This document shows positions 1 through 6,985 of a DNA stretch of 7,898 nucleotides, piece after piece; the first letter of the stretch is position 1; each line of letters begins with the position of its first letter. Both the position numbers and the translations under genes were made by a program. The stretch covers positions 1 through 7,898 of the forward strand of contig DAOVMN010000090.1 of the NCBI GenBank assembly GCA_030630685.1, in the 5' to 3' direction. This stretch comes from Thermoplasmata archaeon. Its GTDB lineage: Archaea; Thermoplasmatota; DAOVMN01. The notes beneath the pieces are model-generated. The model had not been told where the DNA came from. It made no database searches and saw only the letters and a list, made by a program, of their open reading frames with translations.

Positions 1-1
1 G

Positions 2-1981
2 ATAATCAATAAAGAGATCAAAAAATCCAATGACCAGACCATGAATGAGCTCATTCCCATCTCTCTTGTGCTCGTGGTTCTGGTGCTGCTTATCACCTTC
101 AGGAGCCTCTCGGATACCATTCTCGGGCTGATAGGTCTTGGTATCTCCATTGTCTGGATGTTCGGCCTGGGACAGATTATAGGTGTTTCCTTCAATGAGA
201 TGATAATCACCACCCCGATCCTCATCTTCGGCCTCGGCATAGACTACGCCATCCACGTGGTGATGCGATATAGAGAGGAGATCAGGCTGGGAAACAACGT
301 GAAGGAGGCGGTATCCCTTACCGTGACCTTCATAGGCGTTGCACTCCTCCTTGCTACAGCCACAACAGTGGTGGGCTTCCTCTCGAACCTCACCTCACCC
401 GTGAGGCTCATAGGTCAGTTCGGGGTGCTCGTTGCCCTGGGCATCGTCTCCAGTTTCGTGGTGATGACCACCTTTGTTCCCGCCTGCCGCCAGGTGCTTG
501 ATGAGTGGAAGGTGAAGAAAGGGAAGCCCGTGCTCGGAGGAATAACGAGCAAGAGCAATCCTGGAACGAAAGACGGATCGGACACACCTGCAAAGAATAA
601 TAGTGTCGGCAGCAAAAAGGATAAGCCTGCAACCGGCGTCCGGGAAAAGGCCAGCGGGATCGATGCCCTGAATCGCACCCTTGCATACGGCGCAATCGGT
701 GCCGAACATCACCCCCATACCGTTATCCTGATAGTTTTAATCATCACCGGAATCACGGGCTACGGTGCCCTGAACCTGGAAACAGAGTTCAGTCAGTCGG
801 ATTTCATGCCGAGCGACACCGACATAGCGGATGCCCTGGAATATCTGGACGAGAACTTTAACGGCAGCATGACGGATTATGCCATAATCCTGATCAAGGG
901 GAACATCACAAATCCCGAGGTGCTGAGGGCGATCAACGATACAGCCCTCAACATGGGGAACGATAAAGGTGTGGTGGCGGCAGATGGAAGGGCACATACA
1001 GAGCACATTCTATTACTCATACAGAAATATGCCTTTGATACTGTAAAGGTTGGGAACCAGACCTTCGACAGCTACCCGGATTTTGCAGAGAATCTTTCTC
1101 TTGCCGACACGGACGAGGATGGAATACCAGACAGAAACCTTAGTTATTTCTACGACTGGCTCTATCTGAATGACCCGGGGGCCGGGTTCCTCATTCACAG
1201 GGACGGTGCAGGCGAATACGATGGTACAGTGCTCAAGGTCTATGTGGATGTGAAGAGCGAGAGCGAGCAGGGCGACCTCTACAGCGACCTGAAGGCTGAT
1301 AAAGGGCCCCTTGAAAAACTGAAAAATAGCGGGATCCTGGACAAGGTGGTGATAAGCGGTGTTCCCATCCTCATGTACACCACGACCACCTCGCTCCAGA
1401 CAAGCCAGATGCGCTCCATCTTCGTGACCATCATCCTCTCTTTCGTGGTGCTCACTCTTATCTTCTATTACACCCATCGCTCCCTCACCCTGGGACTCAT
1501 TACCACAATCCCCGTGGTCCTTGTGCTCATCTGGATCTACGGCATCATGTTCTTCCTCGGGATGAAGATGAACGCGATGACCGCCATCATCGGCTCCCTC
1601 ACTATCGGGCTTGGGATCACCTATGCCATCCACATCACCCAGAGGTTTGTGGAGGACGTGGGAAAGATCGAGGACATCGATGAGGCGTGCAGACTGACTG
1701 TTCGGCATACCGGCACTGCCCTCGTTGGCGCAGGGACAACCACCATTGCCGCCTTCGGGACCCTCATGCTCTCCAATATGCCGCCTGCCAGGCAGTTCGG
1801 AGGGATCGTGGCACTCACCATCTTCCTGAGTCTCGTGGCCTCTGTGTTCATCCTTCCCACCCTCCTTGTTATATGGGCAAAATGGAGGAAAGGGAAAGGT
1901 ATCCCGCATCAGAAGACCCCTGTCTCAAAGGGAGCCGAATCAGAGAAGCAAACCACAGAAACGAATCGAGGTGATAATTAA
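2..1981 (+). CDS. RND/MMPL-family transporter (HAE3-like), 5' truncated by window edge (RND1)
   Basis: Integral membrane protein of the RND/MMPL superfamily, expected to export hydrophobic or amphiphilic molecules using an ion gradient. The frame is open from base 2, which adds 13 codons before the ATG at 41. That ATG falls at the edge of TM2, so it is an internal Met; TM1 and the first ectodomain lie outside the window. Numbering from Met41: TM2-TM6 lie at about 5-150, with the TM4 motif GLGIDYAIH (Asp68, Tyr69, His72). A polar Ser/Lys/Asn-rich cytoplasmic linker follows at about 155-222, then TM7 at about 226-244 and the second ectodomain at about 245-456. TM8-TM12 lie at about 458-612 and the tail is charged. 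The TM10 motif reads GLGITYAIH, with Thr527 where Asp is usual. The ectodomain holds a calcium-loop-like DTDEDGIPD (356-364). The TAA stop abuts the next start codon. The family call is firm; the substrate is unknown. Confidence 0.93.
   Translation: MINKEIKKSNDQTMNELIPISLVLVVLVLLITFRSLSDTILGLIGLGISIVWMFGLGQIIGVSFNEMIITTPILIFGLGIDYAIHVVMRYREEIRLGNNVKEAVSLTVTFIGVALLLATATTVVGFLSNLTSPVRLIGQFGVLVALGIVSSFVVMTTFVPACRQVLDEWKVKKGKPVLGGITSKSNPGTKDGSDTPAKNNSVGSKKDKPATGVREKASGIDALNRTLAYGAIGAEHHPHTVILIVLIITGITGYGALNLETEFSQSDFMPSDTDIADALEYLDENFNGSMTDYAIILIKGNITNPEVLRAINDTALNMGNDKGVVAADGRAHTEHILLLIQKYAFDTVKVGNQTFDSYPDFAENLSLADTDEDGIPDRNLSYFYDWLYLNDPGAGFLIHRDGAGEYDGTVLKVYVDVKSESEQGDLYSDLKADKGPLEKLKNSGILDKVVISGVPILMYTTTTSLQTSQMRSIFVTIILSFVVLTLIFYYTHRSLTLGLITTIPVVLVLIWIYGIMFFLGMKMNAMTAIIGSLTIGLGITYAIHITQRFVEDVGKIEDIDEACRLTVRHTGTALVGAGTTTIAAFGTLMLSNMPPARQFGGIVALTIFLSLVASVFILPTLLVIWAKWRKGKGIPHQKTPVSKGAESEKQTTETNRGDN
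1968..1975 (+). promoter_or_regulatory. Shine-Dalgarno site of the radical SAM gene, inside the RND1 coding end
   Basis: GAGGTGAT matches the complement of the archaeal 16S 3' end closely and sits 6 bases before the ATG at 1982. It lies within the last codons of RND1. Because the RND1 TAA (1979-1981) directly abuts the ATG, this supports the chosen start and suggests translational coupling. Confidence 0.8.
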
Positions 1982-3637
1982 ATGACGAGATCGAAGAAAA
2001 AGGACGGCTATCCCATTGTGCTAACGGCCTCACGGGCAGAAATGAGCCGGTATGGCAATAATCCCTTCAAGGCCTTCATCTGCACCTTCCCCGAGGCCAT
2101 CTCAAGTAGGGTGCTGAGGAAGTACCTGAAACCCGAGAACAACCCGGACGGTACCGCAAAGTTCGCACCCTACGGGCTCCGCAAGGTGGAATCCATGCTC
2201 ATGGATGCCTTCGGGGAGGACAGCGTTGTGGTCTCATGTTATGACAACCTTGCCCGATTCGTCGGCAGGAAGACCAAGCTCCTTGGGATAAACTCCATGG
2301 ACCCCATGGGACTGGCCTATGTCTCCACCACCTACAACTCCCTCATCGGCTTCGGGGGACAGGCCCTGAATGCGGTGGAGTTCAGGAGGCTTATGAACCA
2401 CCCCGCTATCCTGCACTACCGGCCAAAGATCCTTATGGGCGGTGCGGGTGTCTGGCAGATCAGGGACTCCGGGGTTCAGGGGAAATTCGGGATCGATGTC
2501 CTTTTCCAGGGAGAGGGGGAAAACGATGCGGTCGAGGTTGTCAGAAGGATGCTCGATAACGAGCCCGTTCCCCCGTATTTCAGGGCCTCGAGACCCGACT
2601 ACAACCGCATTCCACTGATCAAACATCCGGCCTCCTACGGCATGGTGGAGATCACGAGGGGCTGCGGAAGGGGGTGCAAGTTCTGCAGCATCACAGCCCG
2701 GCAAAAGTATTCCGTTCCCCTTGAGCACATAATGAAGGAGCTCGAGATAAACATCCGGGGTGGGACAGGAGGCATCTTCACAGCCACCGACGACATGTTC
2801 CTCTATGAATCAGGCCCCAAATTCATCCCCAACCGCGAGGCGATCGTCCGGCTTCACAAAAGCATCGCCTCATATCCCGGGGTGGAGCACATCATCCTTT
2901 CCCATGCCTCCCTGGCCCCGATCATCCATGACCCGAAGATCCTGGACGAACTCACCCCGATCCTGATGGAAAAGACCTTCTGGACACCCGAGATCGACCA
3001 GCATTACAAAAAACCCTTCATTACGGTAGAAGTGGGGATCGAGACCGGCAGCGTCCGATTGATGAGGAAGGACATGCCCGGGAAGGCCCTTCCGTACAGC
3101 GTGGATAACTGGCCCGAGCTTGTGGTCGAGGGAATCTGCCTGATGAACGATCACGACTGGTGGCCCCTCTGTACATTTATGACCGGGCAGCCGGACGAGA
3201 CAGAGGATGATGTTATTGCTACCCTCGAGCTCCTGGACGAGCTTAAGGCAAATAACGCCAAGATGTTCTACACCCCTTTGGTATTTATTCCCTTGGAGGA
3301 TGCCATTCATGCCAAGGAAAAAAGGCCGAGCCTGGAGAGCCTGAGCGAGCTGCAGTGGGAGGCCATCGCCCGCTCCTGGAGGAACAACATCGATTTCTGG
3401 AGGCCGGAGATGAGATGGCTGTACAACCCCATGTTCTTCCTCTCCCACTGGTTCTATGCTCGATGGAGGCACGGGAAGAAGGCCACAGTGCCCATGATGC
3501 ATCTCTCAGGTTTTCCCGAATCATTGATCCCACTCAGGGTGGGAAAATCCTGCGATCCGGATTACTGCCGCACTGATGCCGCCAATGCCCTTCAGAAGGT
3601 CCAGAGAGCGCTCTCTGAGTTTGGCCAGCGCAGATGA
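1982..3637 (+). CDS. B12-binding-type radical SAM protein (COG1032-like)
   Basis: Predicted radical SAM enzyme of 551 residues. The 4Fe-4S/SAM motif is C228-xxx-C232-xx-C235, in the context RGCGRGCKFC. It is followed by a TIM-barrel-like segment containing GGIFTATDDMFL (263-274) and GIETGS (352-357), both typical of this family. The N-terminal 200 residues resemble a cobalamin-binding Rossmann-type domain: GLRKVES near 65, GINSMDPMG near 102, LMGGAG at 151-156, and FQGEGEND at 175-182. No DxHxxG cobalamin-ligand motif is visible, so B12 binding would be base-off, or absent. The C-terminal 100 residues hold an aromatic stretch (about 480-495, FFLSHWFYARW) and a CDPDYC pair (C524, C529). Members of this broad class perform methylations and lipid carbon-carbon chemistry; the reaction here cannot be read from sequence. 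It is co-operonic with RND1, with no gap. Confidence 0.9.
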   Translation: MTRSKKKDGYPIVLTASRAEMSRYGNNPFKAFICTFPEAISSRVLRKYLKPENNPDGTAKFAPYGLRKVESMLMDAFGEDSVVVSCYDNLARFVGRKTKLLGINSMDPMGLAYVSTTYNSLIGFGGQALNAVEFRRLMNHPAILHYRPKILMGGAGVWQIRDSGVQGKFGIDVLFQGEGENDAVEVVRRMLDNEPVPPYFRASRPDYNRIPLIKHPASYGMVEITRGCGRGCKFCSITARQKYSVPLEHIMKELEINIRGGTGGIFTATDDMFLYESGPKFIPNREAIVRLHKSIASYPGVEHIILSHASLAPIIHDPKILDELTPILMEKTFWTPEIDQHYKKPFITVEVGIETGSVRLMRKDMPGKALPYSVDNWPELVVEGICLMNDHDWWPLCTFMTGQPDETEDDVIATLELLDELKANNAKMFYTPLVFIPLEDAIHAKEKRPSLESLSELQWEAIARSWRNNIDFWRPEMRWLYNPMFFLSHWFYARWRHGKKATVPMMHLSGFPESLIPLRVGKSCDPDYCRTDAANALQKVQRALSEFGQRR

Positions 3638-3647
3638 CCTGTTCGTG

Positions 3648-3820
3648 GGGACTATGTTACAGCTTAGCGAATAAGGAACTGGTCCTTTGCATTGCCGGTC
3701 AGACCTGGGGACACGGATGACACGGATTAAGCGGATGAACACAGATGAAAGACAAATCCGCGGAAATCCTTAAAATCCGCGTCATCCGCGTTCTTATTCG
3801 CTACCTTACAACATTGTCCC
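3648..3820. repeat. Imperfect inverted-repeat element with ACACGGAT-type units
   Basis: The outer arms 3648-3675 and 3793-3820 are inverted copies matching at 22 of 28 positions. They include an uninterrupted 11-bp core, TAGCGAATAAG (3665-3675), against CTTATTCGCTA (3793-3803). Inside are short degenerate units on the left (ACACGGATG, ACACGGATT, GCGGATGA, ACAGATGA) and complementary ATCCGCG-type units on the right. A 35-base insert (3676-3710) separates the outer and inner stems on the left side only. From general knowledge, CACGGAT/ATCCGCG repeats recur between genes in many bacterial and archaeal genomes, so this is likely a dispersed, possibly mobile or once-mobile element. No transposase or target duplication is visible. 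Its location between two transcription units could also let it act as an RNA structure. Confidence 0.7.
3711..3791 (-). other. Inner hairpin of the repeat element, more stable as minus-strand RNA
   Basis: Positions 3711-3746 face 3756-3791 in one register around a 9-base loop (3747-3755). The outer 18 positions contain 16 Watson-Crick pairs and 2 A-C mismatches on the + strand (A3713/C3789 and A3722/C3780). Two further A-C mismatches sit near the loop (A3741/C3761 and A3743/C3759). In a transcript of the minus strand all four become U-G wobble pairs, giving about 29 of 36 positions paired, against about 26 on the + strand. Transcription of the element is inferred, not shown. Confidence 0.55.
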
Positions 3821-3852
3821 TATTCGTGTCAAAAGACATTATCAAAAAAGGT

Positions 3853-3872
3853 ATAATTAACCCCTGAATTAT
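3853..3872. promoter_or_regulatory. Small dyad (ATAATT-8-AATTAT), possible regulator site
   Basis: A perfect 6-bp inverted repeat, ATAATT (3853-3858) and AATTAT (3867-3872), lies about 30-50 bases upstream of the likely TATA box of RND2. That is a position where archaeal activators can bind. The left arm also lies in a TATA-like stretch (GGTATAATTAA) that could be an alternative promoter element. A dyad this short in AT-rich DNA may be chance. Confidence 0.25.
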
Positions 3873-3895
3873 GAGGTCGGAACAGGGACAAAATT

Positions 3896-3910
3896 GAAAA
3901 GATTTATTAA
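3896..3910 (+). promoter_or_regulatory. Archaeal-type BRE/TATA promoter for RND2 and TraB genes
   Basis: A purine-rich BRE-like GAAAAGA (3896-3902) directly precedes TTTATTAA (3903-3910), a good archaeal TATA-box match. The usual 24-26 base spacing would put the transcript start near 3930-3936, leaving a leader of roughly 40 bases before the ATG at 3973. This fits RND2 starting a new transcription unit after the repeat element. Confidence 0.55.
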
Positions 3911-3962
3911 AAACCTGCAATCCCTTTCAAACATTATTTCGCAGGAAGCCTGACCATTCAAA

Positions 3963-3968
3963 AGGTGA
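3963..3968 (+). promoter_or_regulatory. Shine-Dalgarno site of RND2
   Basis: AGGTGA lies 4 bases before the ATG at 3973, within AAAGGTGAAATC. It supports this start even though it gives the protein an unusually long cytoplasmic N terminus. Confidence 0.75.
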
Positions 3969-3972
3969 AATC

Positions 3973-6900
3973 ATGGGAAAAGGCAGAAAGATCGAAGATT
4001 GGTTTGACAGAAAGATCGCAAAATCACGGGACCTGGATAAATTGCCGCGTGAGATGAAGAAGAGCATCTCATCGAGGATAAAGTTCCCAGCATCTGTTTT
4101 CGAGAGAGAGAAGGCCGAGGAAGAGCCTTCATCCGCTGCAAAAAAGCCTTCTGTGAAAGGGATCAGGGAGTTGAATCTTGGCGAGAGGTTTTCCATGTTC
4201 AGGGAAAGGCTCCCCATACCCGAGCTGAAGCGCCCCCTGAAAGAGAAAAGGGAGGAGGCCGCAGAGCCGGAGGCCCCGGAGACTCGATATGATAAGATCA
4301 GGACAGGGGACCTGGCGGATCTGATCGTGGAGAATCCGATACCCGCCCTGGGCCTGATGGTCCTGATCACCATTTTCTTCTTCTTCCAGGCCCTGAGCAT
4401 CAATATGGATGATTTTCCCGTGCCCTTTGACAACAACCTCAACATCCACGGCGAGACCACGGTCTATCTCCCATCCGAACATGAGACCACCGAGATCCTC
4501 GAGGAGGTCAGGGAGTACTGGTCCACTGATATTATTGTCATCTTCGTGCAGATAGATAAGCCGGATGAGAATACGGTGAATATCTCCGATCCAACGGTCC
4601 TGAGAGAGATGGACTATGTCGAGGAGACGTTGGACTGGGACAAGAGCGACAGGGGAAAAAATGACGAGATTATATACTGCTTCAGTCTTTCCACCCTCAT
4701 CAAGGAGGTGAACAGCACTGCCCCGAGGCTCTACAATGCTACATTGAAAAACGGGGCCGCATTTCTTTCCCAGCAGGCTGGTTATAAAATAGATGAGGAA
4801 ATAGTTACTGCGATCATCAACATCGACCCTGTGGGGAATTATTCCATCCCTAACAGCCAGGATGAGATCGACAGCATCGTGAACAACCTCCCTGAGAACG
4901 TTCGGGATATGATGGTGAGGGACACCAGTGGCAATGGGATCTGGGATACCGCTGTGATCGTCATGGGGGTCGTAGAAGAGGCAGGGGATAATCCCAAACC
5001 CATGATCGAACTGTCTGAAAAAACTGTTGATGAACGTCCCAGAATAGGAAATAACACAATCTTTACTGTGACCGGTACCCTGCCACTCACTGATTTTGTA
5101 ACGGGCGAGGCCTTCCGTTACTACGGGGTCCTCGTGCCACTTGCCCTAATCTTCCTCGTATCCGCCATTTTGTATTTCCACCGCTCCATCAAGGCGGTGC
5201 TTATCGCAGGTATCCCCACAGGCAGCTCGGTGGTCTGGATATATGGTTTCCTCGCGTTGACAGATACGATCGTGACGCCGACCATCATTATTCTGGGACC
5301 GGTACTTCTGGCCCTGGGTATGTCCTATGGCATGCACATCGCCAACCGTTTCTCCCAGGAAACCCATCCGTCCTTTACCGAGCGTGCACGAATTACCATG
5401 AAAACCACAGGTAATGCGGTGCTCATGTCCGCGGTTACCACCATGGTAGGTTTTGGAGCCCTTGCCTATGGTGACCTGAAACCCGTCACCACCGTGGGCT
5501 GGTCCCTAACCATGGGCATCTTCTTCTGCTTCCTTCTCACCTATTTCATGTCCCCGGCCATCTGCATCCTGACAAGATACGAAAAGAAGACCCTGAAGAC
5601 CCAGGGCGCCAGATGGAAGAAGCTCGGAGAGTTACCTACCAGGAACTCCAAGAAGATCCTCGCCTTTATGCTTCTCTTCATCTTGATCTCGCTTTCCATG
5701 TATCCCCTCGTAGAGAAGGATACCGACCTCATGGCCTATGCACCGGACAGGGACACGGAGATCTGGGGCACGAAGATCGAGGGCTTCGAGAAGATCGAGG
5801 TGATGAAGACCTATTCCGATGAGTTCGATTCCGGGGCCCTTGGTATGGTGGTAATCAAAGGAATGCTTCGTTCGGATGATTATGAGAACGATGCCGAGGA
5901 TCCCGTGGCGAACCTGAAAGAGATAGACGAAATGGAGAAGGGAATCAACGCCATACGTAAAAACCATCCGGAACTTCCTGTGCACGCCATAGGTCTTGTG
6001 TCCATTCTCAAGTCCATCGGAGGTAAAGGGACCATCACCACAAAGGGCACGATACTGGAAGAAGTAGTCCCCCTCCATATCAATCTCTCCCAGGACGGTA
6101 ATTTCTGGGCGGTGCTCAATCACCCGTTCGTGGCATCGAACAAGCCGCTTCAGAAATTCCTGTTGAATGTGTTCTACGACACCCTGAGCAACGAGTCCAG
6201 GGGCATGGTGATCAACGAGTACGTGGAGGGCGAGGACGAATATTATGAAAAGACCCTCATCTATGTGGACATGCCCGTGCTCAGCGATAAGGAGGGGCAT
6301 GATGCGGTGGAGTATGTGAATGATGTAACAAATCCCGAGGAGGAGGGACCCCTTTATTACCCGCACGGTGGCGTCAAGGCAACGAAACTCACGGGCGTGG
6401 CCGCGATAGCGGTGGCTGTGAACGACCTTCTCATGGAGCAGCAAATAATTTCCCTAATACTTTCCATAATTCTTGTGTCGATCGTCCTGAGCATCATCTT
6501 CAAGAGCATCAAGCTCGGACTCATTACGACCATCCCTGTGGTGATGGTCATCGGACTGGAACCCCTGGTAATGGTCGGACTGAATGTCCCCCTGAACCTG
6601 GCTACGGTGATGATAGGCTCCTCTGTCATAGGCGCAGGTGTGGACTTCTCTGTTCACATCACCCAGCGAATGAAGGAGAAAGGTCTGAGCAAATCAGCCA
6701 TCGAGAACTCGGTGGAGAATGCAGGCCCAGCCCTCATGGAGGCCACCGTCATCACCTTAGCAGGCCTTTCCGCGGCCTTCTTCATCCCTATCCCTGCCAT
6801 CTACAACTTCATCTTTGTTATCATGATCCTGTTGGGTTTGAGCGCTGTTGCATCCATCTTCGTGCTTCCTTCCATCCTCACCATCTATGCAAGGCATCTC

Positions 6901-6975
6901 GAGACCAAGGAGGCACTCGAGGAACACCTCAGCGAAAGAGAGGGGGAGTGGGACGTGGAATGGGAGACAGACTGA
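3973..6975 (+). CDS. RND/MMPL-family transporter (HAE3-like), complete (RND2)
   Basis: Complete 1000-residue RND/MMPL membrane protein with the usual two-fold plan. A charged cytoplasmic N-terminal extension covers about 1-120, followed by TM1 (about 124-141), ectodomain 1 (142-382), TM2-TM6 (about 384-533), TM7 (about 560-580), ectodomain 2 (581-822) and TM8-TM12 (about 824-972). The TM10 motif GAGVDFSVH carries Asp891, the expected proton-relay residue. The matching TM4 motif is LGMSYGMH, with Ser451 in place of Asp. Ectodomain 1 contains DTSGNGIWD (317-325), resembling a calcium-binding loop. The C-terminal half is clearly paralogous to that of RND1: both share LGLITTIPVV at the start of TM9 and HITQR after TM10. 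The start is supported by the SD at 3963-3968. The TraB-type gene follows after a 10-base gap. Function is inferred as export or flipping of a hydrophobic substrate; the identity of that substrate is unknown. Confidence 0.95.
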   Translation: MGKGRKIEDWFDRKIAKSRDLDKLPREMKKSISSRIKFPASVFEREKAEEEPSSAAKKPSVKGIRELNLGERFSMFRERLPIPELKRPLKEKREEAAEPEAPETRYDKIRTGDLADLIVENPIPALGLMVLITIFFFFQALSINMDDFPVPFDNNLNIHGETTVYLPSEHETTEILEEVREYWSTDIIVIFVQIDKPDENTVNISDPTVLREMDYVEETLDWDKSDRGKNDEIIYCFSLSTLIKEVNSTAPRLYNATLKNGAAFLSQQAGYKIDEEIVTAIINIDPVGNYSIPNSQDEIDSIVNNLPENVRDMMVRDTSGNGIWDTAVIVMGVVEEAGDNPKPMIELSEKTVDERPRIGNNTIFTVTGTLPLTDFVTGEAFRYYGVLVPLALIFLVSAILYFHRSIKAVLIAGIPTGSSVVWIYGFLALTDTIVTPTIIILGPVLLALGMSYGMHIANRFSQETHPSFTERARITMKTTGNAVLMSAVTTMVGFGALAYGDLKPVTTVGWSLTMGIFFCFLLTYFMSPAICILTRYEKKTLKTQGARWKKLGELPTRNSKKILAFMLLFILISLSMYPLVEKDTDLMAYAPDRDTEIWGTKIEGFEKIEVMKTYSDEFDSGALGMVVIKGMLRSDDYENDAEDPVANLKEIDEMEKGINAIRKNHPELPVHAIGLVSILKSIGGKGTITTKGTILEEVVPLHINLSQDGNFWAVLNHPFVASNKPLQKFLLNVFYDTLSNESRGMVINEYVEGEDEYYEKTLIYVDMPVLSDKEGHDAVEYVNDVTNPEEEGPLYYPHGGVKATKLTGVAAIAVAVNDLLMEQQIISLILSIILVSIVLSIIFKSIKLGLITTIPVVMVIGLEPLVMVGLNVPLNLATVMIGSSVIGAGVDFSVHITQRMKEKGLSKSAIENSVENAGPALMEATVITLAGLSAAFFIPIPAIYNFIFVIMILLGLSAVASIFVLPSILTIYARHLETKEALEEHLSEREGEWDVEWETD

Positions 6976-6978
6976 GGG
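6974..6978 (+). promoter_or_regulatory. Shine-Dalgarno site of the TraB-type gene, overlapping the RND2 stop
   Basis: GAGGG begins inside the TGA stop codon of RND2 (6973-6975) and lies 7 bases before the GTG at 6986. It supports a GTG start and expression from the RND2 transcript. An initiation site this close to the upstream stop suggests coupled translation. Confidence 0.6.
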
Positions 6979-6985
6979 CTGAACC

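Larger units (their letters stand above)
3638..3972. other. 335-base intergenic region without a gene
   Basis: The left half (to about 3820) is an inverted-repeat element with degenerate ACACGGAT-like units. The right half is AT-rich and carries the likely promoter and ribosome binding site of RND2. I see no credible coding frame, no tRNA and no T-tract terminator after the radical SAM stop codon. Confidence 0.75.

Noticed and set aside
41..43. ATG at 41 as the true start of RND1
   Set aside because: The frame is open to the window edge, the ATG sits at the start of TM2, no SD precedes it, and the protein would lack TM1 and the first ectodomain.
1013..1909. 298-codon open frame on the minus strand
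   Set aside because: It lies wholly antisense to RND1, is rich in His, Asp and Glu as expected from antisense of membrane-protein codons, and has no recognisable family features.
3676..3710. 35-base insert as a separate small hairpin
   Set aside because: Only GGTC/GACC-type 4-bp pairings are possible, with either a single-base loop or mismatched extension, so no independent structure can be supported.
3521..3742. 73-codon minus-strand frame beginning MFIRLIRVIRVP
   Set aside because: This is the translation of the ACACGGAT-type repeat, a well-known source of spurious small proteins, and it continues antisense into the radical SAM gene.
3648..3820. Inverted repeat as an intrinsic terminator or CRISPR array
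   Set aside because: No T-tract follows the stem, the arms are long and imperfect, and the short units are irregularly spaced and inverted rather than direct repeats with uniform spacers.
5632..6444. 270-codon open frame on the minus strand
   Set aside because: It is antisense to the second ectodomain of RND2; its His/Ile-rich composition is typical of a shadow frame and it has no support from neighbours or SD.
2..6975. Idea that RND2 is a half-swapped (circularly permuted) version of RND1, because the relay Asp and calcium-like loop sit in opposite halves
   Set aside because: The C-terminal halves share LGLITTIPVV, HITQR and the VAS[VI]F[IV]LP segment near TM12, so C pairs with C. The order of halves is the same and the Asp losses are independent substitutions.
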